Assembly (NCBI GenBank): GCA_045630765.1
Contig: JAZQTM010000104.1
Span: 12,997 to 76,996 of the forward strand
DNA length: 64,000 nt
Reading direction: 5' to 3'
From: RGIG3009 sp045630765
GTDB lineage: Bacteria; Bacillota; Clostridia; Oscillospirales; Acutalibacteraceae
Positions 8,591 to 17,123 of the stretch are shown here, in pieces. Positions within the stretch are counted from its first letter, which is position 1; each line of letters opens with the position of its first letter. The position numbers and the translations under genes were made by a program. The notes beneath the pieces were generated by a model that saw nothing but the letters and a program-made list of their open reading frames with translations, did no database searches and was not told where the DNA came from.

Positions 8591-9156
8591 TGGAACTGGT
8601 AAGTGAAGCAATCGCATTTGCCGTGAAAGCGCACGACGGAATGCGTCGTAAAAAAAGTGAATTGCCCTATATTTTGCATCCAATGGAAGCGGCAACGATC
8701 GTCGGTACGATGACGGAGGATCAAAACTTGATTGCAGCCGCCGTTTTGCATGACGTTGTGGAAGATGCAGGGGTTACGATTGACGAGATTGAAGAAAAAT
8801 TCGGCGCGCGTGTGCGGGAACTTGTTGAATCGGAAACGGAAAACAAACGAGCGGATTTACCACCAAGTGATACGTGGCGTATCCGCAAAGAAGAAACCCT
8901 TGCCGCCTTGAAAAGCACCGATGATATTGAGGTGCTGATGGTATGGCTTGGCGATAAGCTTGCCAATATGCGTGCCATCTACCGCGATTTCAAGGTAGAG
9001 GGTGTGGCAATGTGGCAGCGATTCAATCAAAAAGACGCAAACGAGCAGGCTTGGTACTATCGCTCCATTGTTGCTTTAACCGAGCGTCTGTCCGATACGT
9101 CGGCTTGGCTCGAATATAAGACTCTGACAGAACTTGTCTTTGGAAAAGGAGAATAA
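8590..9156 (+). CDS. HD-domain small alarmone (ppGpp) hydrolase-like protein
   Basis: This 188-residue protein matches the hydrolase half of RelA/SpoT and the MESH1/SAH type. It has His30 in ILHPMEAA, the HD pair His54-Asp55 in AAVLHDVVEDAG, Glu58-Asp59 and a late Asp in LGDKLANM. It has no synthetase, TGS or ACT domain. Family members remove the 3'-diphosphate of (p)ppGpp. Its start overlaps the STAS stop by one base, so the two are translationally coupled. An alarmone hydrolase inside a partner-switching operon is unusual and makes it a candidate output. Activity on another nucleotide is possible. Confidence 0.85.
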   Translation: MELVSEAIAFAVKAHDGMRRKKSELPYILHPMEAATIVGTMTEDQNLIAAAVLHDVVEDAGVTIDEIEEKFGARVRELVESETENKRADLPPSDTWRIRKEETLAALKSTDDIEVLMVWLGDKLANMRAIYRDFKVEGVAMWQRFNQKDANEQAWYYRSIVALTERLSDTSAWLEYKTLTELVFGKGE

Positions 9157-9160
9157 ACCC

Positions 9161-10339
9161 ATGAACGTTACTTATCGTGTTGATAAAGACATTTTGTATA
9201 TTGCGATTGAGGGCAGAGTTGATGCTACCAACGCAGCAGAGGCAGAAGAGAAAATCTTTGCTATTAAGAATGAAAACCCCGACAAACATACCGTCATTGA
9301 CGCCGATACACTTGAGTACATATCTTCTGCAGGGCTTAGAGTGATTTTAAGACTTCGCAAAGAAGAACCGAAACTCGCCATTATCAACGTATCTTCCGAT
9401 GTCTATGAAGTGTTTGATATGACCGGCTTTACCGATATGGTGACGGTTGAAAAAGCGTATCAACGAATGAGCGTTGAGGGCTGTGAGTTTATTGCAAAGG
9501 GTGCGAACGGTGCCGTTTATCGTTATGATGACGAAACCATCCTCAAAACCTATTTTGCAAAAGATGCTCTCCCTGAAATTAAGCAGGAGCGCGAAAACGC
9601 AAGAAAGGCGTTCATCCTCGGCATCAATACCGCTATTCCTTACGGTATTGTTCGCGTAGGGGAAGGGTACGGTACCGTTACCGAACTTCTCAATGCGGTT
9701 AGCGTTACAAAATTAATTCGCAAAAATCCCGACGATATGTCCGAGGCTGCAAAATACTACATCGATATGCTTAAAAGCATTCACGCCATCGAGGTGGAAG
9801 ACGGCGAAGTGCCCGATATGAAGGAAACGGCACTTGCTTGGGCAGATTTTGTTGCCAAACATATTCCTGAAGATCAGGGCAAAAAACTGCGCGCCTTGAT
9901 CGAAGCCGTTCCCAAGAGAAACACACTGATGCACGGTGACTATCACACCAATAATATTATGGTGCAAAACGGTGAGCCGTTGCTGATTGATATGGATACT
10001 CTTTGTATGGGACACCCTGTGTTTGAACTCGGCTCAATGTTCAATGCCTTTATCGGCTATTCCGAACTTGACCACGAGGTGACCGAGAAATTCTTTGGCT
10101 ACACTCACGAAGCTGCCGAGAAATTCTGGGATATGTCTCTTAAAATGTATCTCGGCACGGATGACGAAGGCGTGTGCAGAAGCGTTGCGGAAAAGGCAAT
10201 GATTATCGGTTATACCCGTATGCTCCGTCGTGCCGTTCGCCGTCCTGAAGAAGCGGACAGCCCTGCTAAGATCGCAAGATGTAAGGAAATGCTCGCTATT
10301 CTTCTTGAAAAGACCGATAGCCTTTGTTTCGATTGCTAA
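9161..10339 (+). CDS. STAS domain fused to aminoglycoside/choline-kinase-like domain
   Basis: 392 residues. Residues 1-100 are a second STAS domain whose loop LEYISSAGLRVIL repeats that of the 98-residue protein (predicted phospho-Ser55). Residues 105-392 are an APH/ChoK-type kinase: glycine loop KGANGAVYR, Lys129 in ILKTY, catalytic loop HGDYHTNNIM (258-267, Asp260, Asn265) and metal-binding IDMD (276-279). All catalytic residues are present. The architecture suggests a kinase switched by phosphorylation of its attached STAS domain through the upstream RsbW/PP2C protein (inference). ATG 9161 has AAAGGAG upstream. The kinase substrate is unknown. Confidence 0.85.
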   Translation: MNVTYRVDKDILYIAIEGRVDATNAAEAEEKIFAIKNENPDKHTVIDADTLEYISSAGLRVILRLRKEEPKLAIINVSSDVYEVFDMTGFTDMVTVEKAYQRMSVEGCEFIAKGANGAVYRYDDETILKTYFAKDALPEIKQERENARKAFILGINTAIPYGIVRVGEGYGTVTELLNAVSVTKLIRKNPDDMSEAAKYYIDMLKSIHAIEVEDGEVPDMKETALAWADFVAKHIPEDQGKKLRALIEAVPKRNTLMHGDYHTNNIMVQNGEPLLIDMDTLCMGHPVFELGSMFNAFIGYSELDHEVTEKFFGYTHEAAEKFWDMSLKMYLGTDDEGVCRSVAEKAMIIGYTRMLRRAVRRPEEADSPAKIARCKEMLAILLEKTDSLCFDC

Positions 10340-10353
10340 AGGAGACGGATGTT

Positions 10354-11250
10354 ATGAAAAGTAAGGGCTTGAAAGTACCGGTAATCCTTATTGTCGTCAG
10401 CATAATTGTTGCGATTTTGGCAAGTTTACTGGTCTCGATGCAAAAAACTCCCGCCATAACAAAACACGATTTTGATTTCTCAATCACTTATAAACTCGAC
10501 GGAGAAACCAAAACGCTAAACGGTGTTTACAGTTGTCGTTTTACAGGTTTTGGAGGGGACGGTGTCGACCCGCTTTGCCGATATTACGAAGGCACGTATA
10601 CGGTAGAAGGCGAGAGCGATAATGACCGTTGCTTTACAATTGCCCAAAAAGACGGATACGAACTTTATATCGTGGCGCTTTTGAACGATTCCTACCTTAT
10701 GGGTGATGTGAAAAACGATTCGTATGACTCGTACAACGAAAGACCTACTCTTGAAGCAGAAGACAACGAAGGCTATCAATACGATGAAGCGGATTTGCCC
10801 GCTGTTTTTGATGCCGAGATCGTCAGCTTTGAATATCCCGAACCGATTGAAAACACATTCCGTTTTACGGGCTTTTCGGGGCTTCATGCTACAAGTACGG
10901 GTGTGATGACGCTCGTTGGTGTTTTAGCCCTTATTCTTTGTATGATTTTTGTAAGGAAGGGCAGCGACGTTGAATATCGTGTGCTCGATAAGTTTGGCAT
11001 TGCGCTCAATTTCGCGGCGATGTTTTTTGTGCTTCCCATTCTGTATATCACGGCGGTTTTTGTTCAGGCATACCCGACGGGACCGGATTGGATATATCAA
11101 GCGTATCTGTGTATTCCGCAGATGATTCCGTTCTCCATTGCGGCATCGGTATCTTTGCGGCGTAAAGGATTCAGAAAAAGCGGATTTTGTGTTCAGTTCA
11201 TAGCACTTGTGATAGAAGCGATACTTATTCTGATAGAATATATCTTATAA
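10354..11250 (+). CDS. Membrane protein, first of a tandem paralogous pair
   Basis: 298 residues: one N-terminal helix (8-28), an extracytoplasmic domain of about 150 residues and three C-terminal helices. It shares with the next gene a strand FxFSITYxLDGET after the first helix and EYPEPIEN just before the second helix, so the two are tandem duplicates. I recognise no family. ATG 10354 is favoured over 10324 by the SD AAAGGAG at 10338-10344. It lies 14 bp after the STAS-kinase gene and is probably cotranscribed with it. A role as receptor or target of the signalling module is inference. Confidence 0.75.
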   Translation: MKSKGLKVPVILIVVSIIVAILASLLVSMQKTPAITKHDFDFSITYKLDGETKTLNGVYSCRFTGFGGDGVDPLCRYYEGTYTVEGESDNDRCFTIAQKDGYELYIVALLNDSYLMGDVKNDSYDSYNERPTLEAEDNEGYQYDEADLPAVFDAEIVSFEYPEPIENTFRFTGFSGLHATSTGVMTLVGVLALILCMIFVRKGSDVEYRVLDKFGIALNFAAMFFVLPILYITAVFVQAYPTGPDWIYQAYLCIPQMIPFSIAASVSLRRKGFRKSGFCVQFIALVIEAILILIEYIL

Positions 11251-11271
11251 ACCACGGGAAGGGATTTCATT

Positions 11272-12159
11272 ATGAAAAACCAAAAATTGTTTTTACCAAC
11301 CATCATTTTTGTTGCGGCACTTGTGATTACTATGGTTGCTGTACTTATCGCCGGTATCGCGTTAAAACCAAAGATTACCGAAAGTGAGTTCCCGTTTTCT
11401 ATCACGTACGAATTAGATGGCGAAACCGTAACAATCAGTGACGTTTACAAAGTGCGGTATGAACCGGATAACGAATATAAAAACCGTGTATACGTCGGTG
11501 AAATTTGCAATAAGGAAGAAGACAATACCTACTACACTCTTAAAAGGGATGACACCGGCAGAATTGAGTTGTGGACTCATTTTTATGCGGACTATCTGAT
11601 GGGCGATCCCGAGTACGATTATTTTGATGAATATTCTTTTGAACCGATAATTTATTATTATGATACTCAAGAAATCGAGTATCACGATGAAGAAACCTTG
11701 TCGAAGCAAGGCGTAAAGCTGATAAGCTTTGAATATCCCGAACCGATTGAGAATTCGTTGGCTTTTTCGCATTTCGTATTTCCGGGAAGTGAAGTGATAT
11801 TCCCCTCGCTTTTGATCGCTTTCTTGGCAATGATCGCAACCCTTATTTTTGTCAAAAAAGATAGCGAGTATGTTCGTAAGCCAATCAACATCATTACACT
11901 CGTTTTCAATTTTGTTATCGGATTTACCGTGTTGCCGTTTTTCACGATTTTGGCTCTTATGCTCAGCGCATTGGGTGACATTGGCGATGTAATGGATTTG
12001 GTGTCTTACTTACTTCCTGCGATAACACTTCTTTGCATTACCGCTTCGATTGGCTTGCGCCGCAAATTATATGCTAAGAGTGCACTGATCGTTCAGTTTG
12101 TATCTCCTGCCATCTTTGCGGTGATTATGATTATTAGTGCTTGCCTCGGTTTAATGTGA
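11272..12159 (+). CDS. Membrane protein, second of a tandem paralogous pair
   Basis: 295 residues with the same layout as its upstream paralogue: helix at about 8-30, a Tyr- and Asp/Glu-rich extracytoplasmic domain, then three C-terminal helices. The shared signatures FSITYELDGET and SFEYPEPIEN are kept while most other residues have diverged, which marks them as the functional core. ATG 11272 follows GGGAAGGG. It is the last gene of the operon and ends 11 bp before a strong bidirectional terminator. Function unknown. Confidence 0.75.
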   Translation: MKNQKLFLPTIIFVAALVITMVAVLIAGIALKPKITESEFPFSITYELDGETVTISDVYKVRYEPDNEYKNRVYVGEICNKEEDNTYYTLKRDDTGRIELWTHFYADYLMGDPEYDYFDEYSFEPIIYYYDTQEIEYHDEETLSKQGVKLISFEYPEPIENSLAFSHFVFPGSEVIFPSLLIAFLAMIATLIFVKKDSEYVRKPINIITLVFNFVIGFTVLPFFTILALMLSALGDIGDVMDLVSYLLPAITLLCITASIGLRRKLYAKSALIVQFVSPAIFAVIMIISACLGLM

Positions 12160-12169
12160 AAAACACAAA

Positions 12170-12209
12170 AAAGAAAAGGCATAGCCCGTGTGGGCTATGC
12201 CTTTTCTTT
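12170..12209. terminator. Bidirectional terminator between convergent operons
   Basis: An 18-bp A/T-flanked stem around GGCATAGCCC and GGGCTATGCC with a 4-base loop. It has T-runs on both strands and serves the partner-switching operon (+) and pgcA (-). Confidence 0.9.
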
Positions 12210-12213
12210 AATT

Positions 12214-13896
12214 TTAAGCTTTCTCAATATACTCGCGGATGAATTGTGCGAGCGCTTGTTCGGTCGCCGTAGCAGCTTCACGGTTTGCGGCGGAAACGGA
12301 AAGATAGATCTTCAGTTTCGGCTCCGTACCGGACGGACGGACGACAACAGAACCGGTATCCTTCAAGAAGAATTTAAGCACGTTGGATTTGGGTAAACCG
12401 TCAATTCCCAGGCTGTAGTCTAACATGTTAACAACGGTTTTACCTGCCATTTCGTCAAATCCGCCACGGAAAGCATCCATAATTGCTTGCATCTTGTGGA
12501 AACCGGATTCGCCCTCAAATTCAAACGAATACAGCGTATTGTACGTGAATCCGAATTCTTCGTACAGCATTTCGAGTTTTTGGAGCAAGGAAATGCCTTG
12601 TGCCTTATAATACGAGAACATCTCGCAGATCAACAACGACGCATTCACCGCGTCCTTATCGCGCACGTAGTTGCCGCTCAAATACCCGTAGCTTTCCTCA
12701 AATCCCAGAATATATGCGTCTTTACGACCGGCAGCTTCCAGCACCGCGATTTGTTCGCCGATAAATTTGAATCCCGTTAAAACGTCAATGGTCTTAACGC
12801 TATATTTGTCAGCGATCTTTTTCGCCATATCCATCGTGACGATGGTTTTGACGAAAACGGGATCTTTCGGCATTTTATTATGCTTTTTCCGCTGTGAGCA
12901 AATGTAATCAAGGAGCAGAATACCGGTCTCATTACCCGACAGCAATACAAACTCATTGTCAAGGTTTCGTACCGCGATTCCCACACGGTCACAATCGGGA
13001 TCCGTCGCAAGCAACAGATCGGCGTTTTCTTTTTTGGCATACTCCATGCCGAGCATCATCGTTTCGCGAATTTCGGGGTTCGGATACGGGCAGGTGGGGA
13101 AGTGACCGTCGGGTAATTCTTGCTCTTTCACCACCGTGATATTGGTGTATCCGCTTTCGGATAAGGCGCGAAGCACAGGCTTCAATCCCGAACCGTTGAG
13201 CGGGGAATAGACGATGGAAACGGATTTGTCAATATTCTCGCCAAACAAAACGGATTGATTTTTCACTTCTTCGGTGAAGTGGGTATACACGTCATCCGGA
13301 ATGTAGGAGATCGTGCCGTCTTGTTTCGCAGCCTCAAAATCGGTCAGTTTCACATCCTCGAAAACGTCCGTTTTTGAAATCTCGGCATAGATTTCATCCG
13401 CGGCGGCAACCGTGATCTGGCAACCGTCACTTCCGTACACCTTATAACCGTTATATTTCGAGGGGTTGTGGGATGCCGTAACCATAACACCGGCGGCACA
13501 CCCTAAATCACGTACTGCAAACGACAAACACGGTGTCGGCATTAACTCTTTATATAAGCACACCTGAATTCCGTTGGCAGCAAACACGCGGGCGGCAGTG
13601 ACGGCAAACAGATCCGATTTGATTCTCGAATCGTAGCTGATCGCGATCTTGCGTTCCTTTTCACTGTAGTGCTTTACCACGTAATTGGCAAGACCTTGCG
13701 AAGCCTTGGCAACCGTATACACGTTCATACGGTTGCTTCCTGCGCCGATTACGCCGCGGAGTCCGCCTGTTCCGAATTCCAGTTCACGGTAGAACGCATC
13801 TTGGATCGCGTCTGCGTCATTCTCAATGCGTTTCAACTCTGCAACCAAATCGGGATCGGCAATTGCTTTTTCACGCCAAAGTTTATATGCTTCCAT
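12214..13896 (-). CDS. pgcA: Phosphoglucomutase/phosphomannomutase
   Basis: This 560-residue alpha-D-phosphohexomutase has all four domains. The catalytic phosphoserine is Ser142 in TASHNP, the Mg loop is DPDCDRVG, the sugar-binding segment is GFEESYGYL and the C-terminal phosphate-binding loop is RPSGTEPKLKIY. It interconverts glucose-1-P and glucose-6-P, and probably the mannose forms. Length and sequence fit the Firmicute PgcA group. It lies 24 bp downstream of manA on the same strand and shares its promoter. It could take up sugar phosphates released by the GH130 phosphorylases and GlgP encoded nearby. Confidence 0.93.
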   Translation of the reverse strand: MEAYKLWREKAIADPDLVAELKRIENDADAIQDAFYRELEFGTGGLRGVIGAGSNRMNVYTVAKASQGLANYVVKHYSEKERKIAISYDSRIKSDLFAVTAARVFAANGIQVCLYKELMPTPCLSFAVRDLGCAAGVMVTASHNPSKYNGYKVYGSDGCQITVAAADEIYAEISKTDVFEDVKLTDFEAAKQDGTISYIPDDVYTHFTEEVKNQSVLFGENIDKSVSIVYSPLNGSGLKPVLRALSESGYTNITVVKEQELPDGHFPTCPYPNPEIRETMMLGMEYAKKENADLLLATDPDCDRVGIAVRNLDNEFVLLSGNETGILLLDYICSQRKKHNKMPKDPVFVKTIVTMDMAKKIADKYSVKTIDVLTGFKFIGEQIAVLEAAGRKDAYILGFEESYGYLSGNYVRDKDAVNASLLICEMFSYYKAQGISLLQKLEMLYEEFGFTYNTLYSFEFEGESGFHKMQAIMDAFRGGFDEMAGKTVVNMLDYSLGIDGLPKSNVLKFFLKDTGSVVVRPSGTEPKLKIYLSVSAANREAATATEQALAQFIREYIEKA

Positions 13897-13920
13897 AACA
13901 CACCTCGTTATTTATTGTCA

Positions 13921-14877
13921 TTAAAGAGAACTTACCAGAATGGATGCCGTACCGTTTAATGTAACGGCAAGATTAGCGGGGATGAAAACACTGTCACCTT
14001 TTTTGACGTTGAACGATTCTTCACCAAAGCAAAGGGAAGCGTTTCCGTCGAGTACGACGAGTGACACAAAGGTTTCCGTTTCAAAGATCGAATACGTCTC
14101 TTTAAGTTCCAGCACCTTCGCGGAGAAGAAACGGCAGGAGGCGAGTTCGCGTACGGTGTTCGCTCCTACGTTTGAGATTTCTCCGATCTGCCCGTACGGC
14201 ATGGAGGGGATTTCGGTCCGGGTTACGTCCAATGCCTTGTCGATGTGCAGCTCGCGCGGTTTCCCGTCTGCTCCCAAGCGTCCGTAGTCGGAAATGCGGT
14301 ACGTAGTGTTGGAGTTCTGCTGTACCTCTGCGATCAAGATTCCTTCGCCGATCGCGTGCAACGTGCCGGCATCGATGAAGAACACGTCTCCTTTATGCAC
14401 GGGAACGGAATTACAAACGTCGGTTAAAGTATTGTCGCTCATTCTTTTCTTAAATTCCTCTTTGGAAATGTTTTCAGAAAAGCCGTACAACAATTCGGCG
14501 CCTTCTTGGCAGTCCACAACGTACCACATCTCGGTTTTACCGAACTCGCCTTCGTTTGCCAACGCGTAGTCATCACTGGGATGTACCTGTACGGACAACT
14601 TTTGCTTGGCATCGATCAGTTTTATTAAGATGGGGAAATAGGGGAAAGCAGCAGCACGTATACCCAGCGCTTCTTCTCCCCAGACCGCCAATACATCAGG
14701 CAAAGATTTCCCGGCAAACTCCCCGTTTACAACGGTGTTTGAGCCGTCTTTATGGCAAGACAACATCCAACCTTCGGCAGCAATGTCGGTATCGGATGCT
14801 AAACCAAATTCAGTTTTTAAACGTGTACCGCCCCATAAATAATCCTTCACGGGTGGCTTTAATAATAACGGATACAT
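13921..14877 (-). CDS. manA: Mannose-6-phosphate isomerase, class I (cupin type)
   Basis: A 318-residue cupin isomerase. It has the zinc-site signatures QVHPSDDYA, KTEMWYVVD and GTLHAIGEG, and the substrate-site Arg in NTTYRISDYGR. It converts mannose-6-P to fructose-6-P. The length matches the short Firmicute ManA/YvyI/Pmi type. The first gene of the manA-pgcA operon, it is driven by the promoter at 14910-14938. The link to mannoside phosphorolysis by the GH130 enzymes at the window start is plausible. Confidence 0.92.
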   Translation of the reverse strand: MYPLLLKPPVKDYLWGGTRLKTEFGLASDTDIAAEGWMLSCHKDGSNTVVNGEFAGKSLPDVLAVWGEEALGIRAAAFPYFPILIKLIDAKQKLSVQVHPSDDYALANEGEFGKTEMWYVVDCQEGAELLYGFSENISKEEFKKRMSDNTLTDVCNSVPVHKGDVFFIDAGTLHAIGEGILIAEVQQNSNTTYRISDYGRLGADGKPRELHIDKALDVTRTEIPSMPYGQIGEISNVGANTVRELASCRFFSAKVLELKETYSIFETETFVSLVVLDGNASLCFGEESFNVKKGDSVFIPANLAVTLNGTASILVSSL

Positions 14878-14909
14878 AGCGGAACCCCATTTCGTATTTC
14901 TATACTATA

Positions 14910-14938
14910 ATAGTACCCTTTTCAAGGCGCAAAGTCAA
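14910..14938 (-). promoter_or_regulatory. Predicted sigma-A promoter of manA-pgcA
   Basis: On the minus strand TTGACT (14938-14933), a 17-bp spacer and TACTAT (14915-14910), about 30 bp before the manA start. Confidence 0.7.
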
Positions 14939-14973
14939 GGAAAAGCCTCTGCATTTCACTTCATAATTGGATA

Positions 14974-14998
14974 TGGACAAAAAACACAAAAATTGGAC
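14974..14998 (+). promoter_or_regulatory. Candidate AraC operator: TGGAC direct repeats 20 bp apart
   Basis: TGGAC occurs at 14974-14978 and 14994-14998, exactly two helical turns apart and upstream of the -35 at 15009. The spacing matches the CGGACAT pair upstream of the gene at 19086. This is a candidate site for the AraC regulator encoded at 18124. Confidence 0.4.
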
Positions 14999-15008
14999 TG
15001 ATTTCGCA

Positions 15009-15048
15009 TTGCAATCGGTTGAGAGAGGTGTTATGCTACAAGCATAAC
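15009..15048 (+). promoter_or_regulatory. Promoter with overlapping inverted repeat before the DUF5107 gene
   Basis: TTGCAA (15009-15014), a 17-bp spacer and TATGCT (15032-15037). The -10 is embedded in a perfect inverted repeat, GTTATGCT, ACA, AGCATAAC (15030-15048), a good position for a repressor operator. Confidence 0.5.
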
Positions 15049-15072
15049 AGTAATGTGAAATGAGGGAAAGTT

Positions 15073-17058
15073 ATGACAACTCTGGAACTCACCAAGATCA
15101 CCATTAAAGGTGGCAGATTGGGTGAAGCGGGCGATTATCCGATTTTATTTTTCCCGCTGATTACACCGAAAAAGAAGATCACCATTGCCGAAACGGAAGG
15201 TCTGTATCTGGGCTACGGTTATCAGAAACACGGCTTGCCGTATACCACGCAGGGTGATTACGATCACACGGAAGAACCGCGTGAGTTTGACGCCTACATT
15301 TTGGAAAACGATTATTTGAAGGCAACGTTTTTGCCTTCTCTCGGCGGTCGTTTGTGGTCGTTGTATGATAAGAAAAAGGGAAGAGATCTGCTCGGCGTGA
15401 ACACCGTATTCCGTCCGTGTAACATTGCTATGCGTAATGCGTGGTTCTCGGGCGGTGTTGAATGGAACTGCGGCGCGCCCGGTCATCATCCGTTGTCGAG
15501 CGATAAAATGTACGGCGCGGAATATATCTCGGAAGATGGCTCGCCTGCACTCCGTTTGTACGCGTTTGAGCGTTGCCGCGATATCACCTATCAGATGGAC
15601 TTTTTCCTGCCGCACGACAGCGATACGCTGTTCTCTCGCGTGCGTTTGGTCAATGCCAACGAGCGCGTGACCCCCATTTACTGGTGGAGCACCATCGCGG
15701 TTGATCAGGAAGAAGGTTGCCGCGTAGTTGTGCCTGCAACGGAAGCCTACGTCAACCACGGATGGGGTGCCGCGATTTTCAAAACGCAGTTGCCGATGCG
15801 CGATGGCTTTGATACCACGTATGCGACCAACCATACGGATGCAAATGACGATTTTTATAAGATTCCGGATGACAAACGCAAGTTTGAAGCATGCATCTAT
15901 AAAGATGGTTATGGCTTGATTCACTCTTCCACACGTTTGCTGAAAGGCCGTAAGATGTTTGTGTGGGGTATGGGCGAAGGCGGTCAAAACTGGCAAAAAC
16001 AGCTCACCAACGAAGAGGGTAAACCCTATTTGGAGATCCAAGCGGGTCTTCGTTATACGCAGCAAGAAAGTATGCCTTTCGCGCCTCGTTCCGTCCTGGA
16101 ATGGGTAGAAGCGTATACGGCGATCGAGATTGATCCCGAAGCGGTACACGGCGACTGGGACGATGCGCGTCGCAACGTCGAAAACTGGATCGATGAAAAA
16201 CTCCCTGAATCCGTTTTGGACGAAATGCTCGAAAAACGCAAAGCCGATTCGCTGAAAGAAGTTGAGTATTCTTATAAAGGCTATCCGTGGGGCACGTTGG
16301 ATAACGAACTGCGTGCTGCCATCGGTCAAAAGCAGATGTCTGCCAACCTGTGCTTCGGCGAGCTGGAAGAGGAGCAGATGGTTTGGTACAACTTCCTCAA
16401 GACAGGCAAGTTGGATGAGCCCGATCCGTCAAAAGTCCCCGCCTCGTATATGGTTCAAGAGGAATGGTTTGATCTTCTTAAAAAAGCGGTGCGCGGCGCT
16501 GATAAAGACAACTGGTATGCGTGGTACAATATGGGACTCTGCTATTACGCAAGAGAAGACTTCTATCTGGCGGTGGAAGCGCTTGAGAAATCCGTTGCTT
16601 TGTGTCCCAGCACGTGGGGCTACCATGCGCTTGCTTGCGCGTTGTTCTCGCTCGGCGAGTGCGAAGATGCTGCTGTTGCCTTGACGCAGGCGGTTAAAAT
16701 GAATAACGGCGATATGAACCTTGCTAAGGAATCGCTCAAGCTCTGCGGTCACTTCAAGCAATATGAGGCGGCAGACGTTATCTACGAGGCGCTGTCCGAG
16801 GAATGCCAACAGGATCACTACGTGATGGGTTATCACGCAGCGGCGCTGGCATATATCGGCAGAGCTGCCGAGTGTAAAGAGATCTTGGAGCAGGATGGCG
16901 GTCTGTACATTATGGATATCCGTGAAGGCGATGAAACCATCACCAACGGCTATATCCGCGCCATTCAGGAATTGGCGAAATTAGAAGGCAAGGAAATTGC
17001 TGCCGAAGACGTCGAAGTACCTCAAAAGATCGATTTCAGACTCTTTAATAAAAAATAA
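15073..17058 (+). CDS. DUF5107 domain protein with TPR-like C-terminus
   Basis: 661 residues. The first half is a galactose-mutarotase-like beta-sandwich of the DUF5107 type (LPSLGGRLWSLYDKKKGRDLL, FSGGVEWNCGAPGHHPL, PIYWWSTIAVDQEEG), a fold used for carbohydrate binding or processing. The C-terminal third is helical with TPR-like repeats (NWYAWYNMGLCYYAREDFYLA, then WGYHALACALFSLGECEDAA). There is no signal peptide, so it is cytoplasmic. It is the first gene after a regulated promoter and ends with its own terminator. Long DUF5107-TPR proteins accompany sugar-use loci, but their reaction has not been established to my knowledge. Confidence 0.75.
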   Translation: MTTLELTKITIKGGRLGEAGDYPILFFPLITPKKKITIAETEGLYLGYGYQKHGLPYTTQGDYDHTEEPREFDAYILENDYLKATFLPSLGGRLWSLYDKKKGRDLLGVNTVFRPCNIAMRNAWFSGGVEWNCGAPGHHPLSSDKMYGAEYISEDGSPALRLYAFERCRDITYQMDFFLPHDSDTLFSRVRLVNANERVTPIYWWSTIAVDQEEGCRVVVPATEAYVNHGWGAAIFKTQLPMRDGFDTTYATNHTDANDDFYKIPDDKRKFEACIYKDGYGLIHSSTRLLKGRKMFVWGMGEGGQNWQKQLTNEEGKPYLEIQAGLRYTQQESMPFAPRSVLEWVEAYTAIEIDPEAVHGDWDDARRNVENWIDEKLPESVLDEMLEKRKADSLKEVEYSYKGYPWGTLDNELRAAIGQKQMSANLCFGELEEEQMVWYNFLKTGKLDEPDPSKVPASYMVQEEWFDLLKKAVRGADKDNWYAWYNMGLCYYAREDFYLAVEALEKSVALCPSTWGYHALACALFSLGECEDAAVALTQAVKMNNGDMNLAKESLKLCGHFKQYEAADVIYEALSEECQQDHYVMGYHAAALAYIGRAAECKEILEQDGGLYIMDIREGDETITNGYIRAIQELAKLEGKEIAAEDVEVPQKIDFRLFNKK

Positions 17059-17070
17059 TCGTTTCAATAT

Positions 17071-17098
17071 AAAAGGCGTTCCGTTCGGAACGCCTTTT
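17071..17098 (+). terminator. Terminator after the DUF5107 gene
   Basis: 12-bp stem AAAAGGCGTTCC/GGAACGCCTTTT with loop GTTC, followed by T-rich sequence. Confidence 0.85.
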
Positions 17099-17123
17099 AT
17101 CTCCTACGAAAGGACGCGTTGCT

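Noticed and set aside
11193..11405. Short minus-strand frames over the paralogue junction
   Set aside because: They overlap two plus-strand genes with matching domain structure and have no SD.
15145..16329. 394-codon open frame on the minus strand
   Set aside because: It lies wholly antisense to the DUF5107 gene, whose protein has clear domain features. The antisense product has no recognisable motif or SD.
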